Assembly: GCA_947072715.1 (NCBI GenBank)
Contig: CAMTJB010000029.1
Coordinates: forward strand, 1-8,765
Direction: 5' to 3'
Source: an uncultured Fusobacteriaceae bacterium
Lineage (GTDB): Bacteria > Fusobacteriota > Fusobacteriia > Fusobacteriales > Fusobacteriaceae
Length of the DNA stretch: 8,765 bases
Shown: piece after piece, positions 7,725-8,765 of the stretch
How the letters are laid out: each line of letters begins with the position of its first letter
Position numbering within the stretch: position 1 is the first letter of the stretch
Made by a program: the position numbers and the translations under genes
Notes under the pieces: model-generated
Database searches by the model: none
What the model saw: only the letters and a program-made list of their open reading frames with translations
Told to the model about the DNA's origin: nothing

Positions 7725-8596
7725 AGTATGCTATGCATGGCAGGAACATCAAAACCAGTTAACCACATATCTCTAACAATAACAATTTCTAGCTCATCAT
7801 TTTCATCTTTCATTCTATTTGCTAACTCTTCTCTTTCTTGTTTTGTCGTAAAATGCTGTTTAAACTCCATAGGATCTTTAGATATATCACTAGTCATAAC
7901 AATTTTTATTTTCCCTTTGGTTTTATCTTCACTATTCCATTCAGGTCTAAGTTTTACTATTTCATTATATAAGTTTACACATATTTTACGTGACATACAA
8001 ACTATCATACATTTTCCAAATAAATTTTCCCTTCTCATTTCCCAATGCTTAATAAAATCTTGGGCTAAAGTTTCAATTCTATTTTTAGAACCTACAATAG
8101 CTTCCATTTTTGTTATATCCTTTTTTTTGTTTTCAATATTTATTTCATCTTGACCTTCCATTATTTCTTCAAATTCTATATCTAATTCTGACAAAAGAGA
8201 ATATGGAATATCTAATTTTATAAATCTATTTTCATAATATATTTTAACAGTAGTTCTGTCTTCCACAGCTCTTGTCATATCATAGGTATCAATGTAATTC
8301 CCAAATACTGCCACTGTAGACTTATCTCCAAAATCTATCGGTGTTCCTGTAAACCCAATATAATTTGCATTAGGCAAGGCATCTCGAATATGTTTTGCAT
8401 AACCATATTTACTATTTCCCTCTATATCCATTTTGGCGTCCAGTCCATATTGTGTTCTATGGGCTTCATCAGCTATTATATAAATATCATTTCTATTTGA
8501 TATAATTTCTGCAATTTCACCTAATCTAGGAGCAAATTTTTGAATGGTAGAAAAGATAATTCCTCCACTACTTACATTTAGCAAAAATTTTAACAA
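7715..8596 (-). pseudogene. hsdR: type I restriction enzyme R subunit, helicase fragment (5'-truncated and frameshifted)
   Basis: This open frame of about 293 codons carries the central SF2 helicase part of HsdR: GGIIFSTIQKF (11-21), motif II with DEAH at 43-46 in IADEAHRTQYG, motif III FTGTP (82-86), motif IV KCMIVCMSRK (195-204) and motif V IVRDMWLTGFDVP (273-285). It ends abnormally after VPAMH with SILCI and a stop, where a 5-bp duplication shifts the frame. The N-terminal PD-(D/E)XK nuclease and Walker A motif, roughly 350 residues in typical HsdR, are absent. HsdR similarity begins within a few codons of the left edge of an insertion-element end at about 8600. The nominal TTG start at 8594-8596 is not a true start and has no ribosome site. 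Two lesions make loss of restriction activity near certain in this arrangement. Confidence 0.9.
7727..7736 (-). repeat. 5-bp tandem duplication (GCATA x2) causing the hsdR frameshift
   Basis: On the coding strand the sequence reads GCC-AT-GCATA-GCATA-CTATGTAT. With one GCATA deleted it reads GCC ATG CAT ACT ATG TAT ATA GAT AAA CCC, giving AMHTMYIDKP, the usual HsdR sequence between motifs V and VI. The extra five bases move translation into a frame that stops six codons later. Two copies are too few to assume programmed phase variation, but reversion by slippage is possible. Confidence 0.9.
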
Positions 8597-8602
8597 TGTT
8601 AG

Positions 8603-8647
8603 GGTGAGAATTCTCCCACCTCTATAGGTGGTGAGATGAATCGCTTA
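8603..8647 (-). ncRNA. putative omega-RNA 3' hairpin of a TnpB element
   Basis: Arms 8613-8621 and 8626-8635 form a 9-bp stem (CTC plus CCACCT on one side) with one bulged base (8632) and loop ATAG on the minus strand. TnpB guide RNAs normally end in such a hairpin, with the flanking host DNA serving as guide. The outer stem seen in relatives (GCGA/TCGC) is imperfect here (GCGA opposite TCAC). A 10-bp palindrome GAGAATTCTC (8606-8615) could compete with the fold. Calling it an RNA is inference. Confidence 0.35.
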
Positions 8648-8713
8648 TTTTTTATCTTTTCATTGAATTTTATAGATAAAAATGGTATAATTTTCATATC
8701 AGTAAAAACTAAT

Positions 8714-8731
8714 AAAAAAAGGCTAAAGCCT
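8714..8731 (-). terminator. probable intrinsic terminator at the end of the element's gene
   Basis: On the minus strand AGGC-TTTA-GCCT (8720-8731) is followed by seven T residues (8720 down to 8714). The stem is short but has a clean U tract. It lies at or just after stop codons of both open minus-strand frames entering from the right edge. Confidence 0.5.
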
Positions 8732-8765
8732 ATTTCCAACCCCCTGCCCCCAAGCATGGGGGTTT
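8723..8765 (-). CDS. possible 3' end of a transposase/TnpB gene, partial
   Basis: Two minus-strand frames are open from the right edge. One ends ...NPHAWGQGVGNRL then stops at 8723-8725; the other ends ...KPPCLGAGGWK and stops at 8730-8732. With only 11-13 codons visible, neither the frame nor the family can be decided. Position next to an IS605-type end suggests the tail of tnpB. The stretch is unusually GC-rich and self-complementary (CCCCCA/TGGGGG at 8747-8752 and 8757-8762), so it may instead be a non-coding hairpin. Confidence 0.25.
   Translation of the reverse strand, partial: NPHAWGQGVGNRL

Larger units (their letters stand above)
8600..8765 (-). mobile_element. right end of an IS200/IS605 (TnpB-type) element, continuing past the window edge
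   Basis: On the minus strand, GCGATTCATCTC followed by an ACCACCT...AGGTGG hairpin and GAGAATTCTCACC resembles the 3' ends of many IS605/IS1341-type elements (GCGATTCATCTCCC-hairpin-GGGAGTCTTCTCGC pattern, recalled, not searched). It directly abuts truncated hsdR. The order on the minus strand is reading-frame end, terminator-like hairpin, about 70 AT-rich bases, terminal hairpin, then hsdR, which fits an element pointing left with its transposase or tnpB gene beyond 8765. No direct repeat is expected for this family. The exact junction, about 8597-8606, is uncertain. Confidence 0.6.

Noticed and set aside
7715..7740. Programmed ribosomal frameshift joining the two hsdR frames
   Set aside because: No slippery heptamer or downstream stem is apparent, and a simple 5-bp duplication explains the shift fully.
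7683..8153. 156-codon open frame on the + strand, antisense to hsdR
   Set aside because: It lies fully opposite the strongly conserved HsdR helicase motifs, has no ribosome site, and its protein is a low-complexity Ser/Ile/Phe string typical of antisense AT-rich DNA.

Overview
The window is strongly AT-rich with good Shine-Dalgarno sites and short, strong intrinsic terminators. A complete AdhE, an alanine dehydrogenase, a YaaA protein and an RpiR-type regulator point to an anaerobic fermentative bacterium. I infer a Fusobacterium-like organism; a low-GC Clostridium-like Firmicute cannot be excluded from sequence alone.

Layout. (1) 84-932 (+) encodes an RpiR-family HTH+SIS regulator. It converges on (2) yaaA at 989-1708 (-), and a bidirectional hairpin lies between them. 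yaaA has its own near-consensus promoter. (3) adhE at 1843-4440 (-) is an intact bifunctional acetaldehyde/alcohol dehydrogenase with its own terminator. (4) 4441-4904 is a 464-bp intergenic region with divergent promoters for adhE and ald and several dyad or direct-repeat elements. (5) ald at 4905-6011 (+) is alanine dehydrogenase, followed by a terminator. (6) 6070-8602 (-) holds a decayed type I restriction locus. It consists of a 154-aa protein of unknown function and, just upstream of it, the helicase and C-terminal parts of hsdR. (7) From about 8600 to the right edge is the end of what looks like an IS200/IS605 (TnpB-type) element, abutting the truncated hsdR.

How the genes relate. Ald makes pyruvate, ammonium and NADH from alanine, and AdhE uses two NADH to turn acetyl-CoA into ethanol. 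The divergent pair is therefore a plausible redox-balanced fermentation module. The hsdR remnant carries two separate lesions. Its N-terminal nuclease and Walker A region is replaced by the insertion element, and a 5-bp tandem duplication (GCATA twice) causes a frameshift between helicase motifs V and VI. Removing one GCATA copy restores the family sequence exactly (MHTMYIDKPM). No wholly new system is evident. The hsdR/insertion-element junction is the most informative part of the window.
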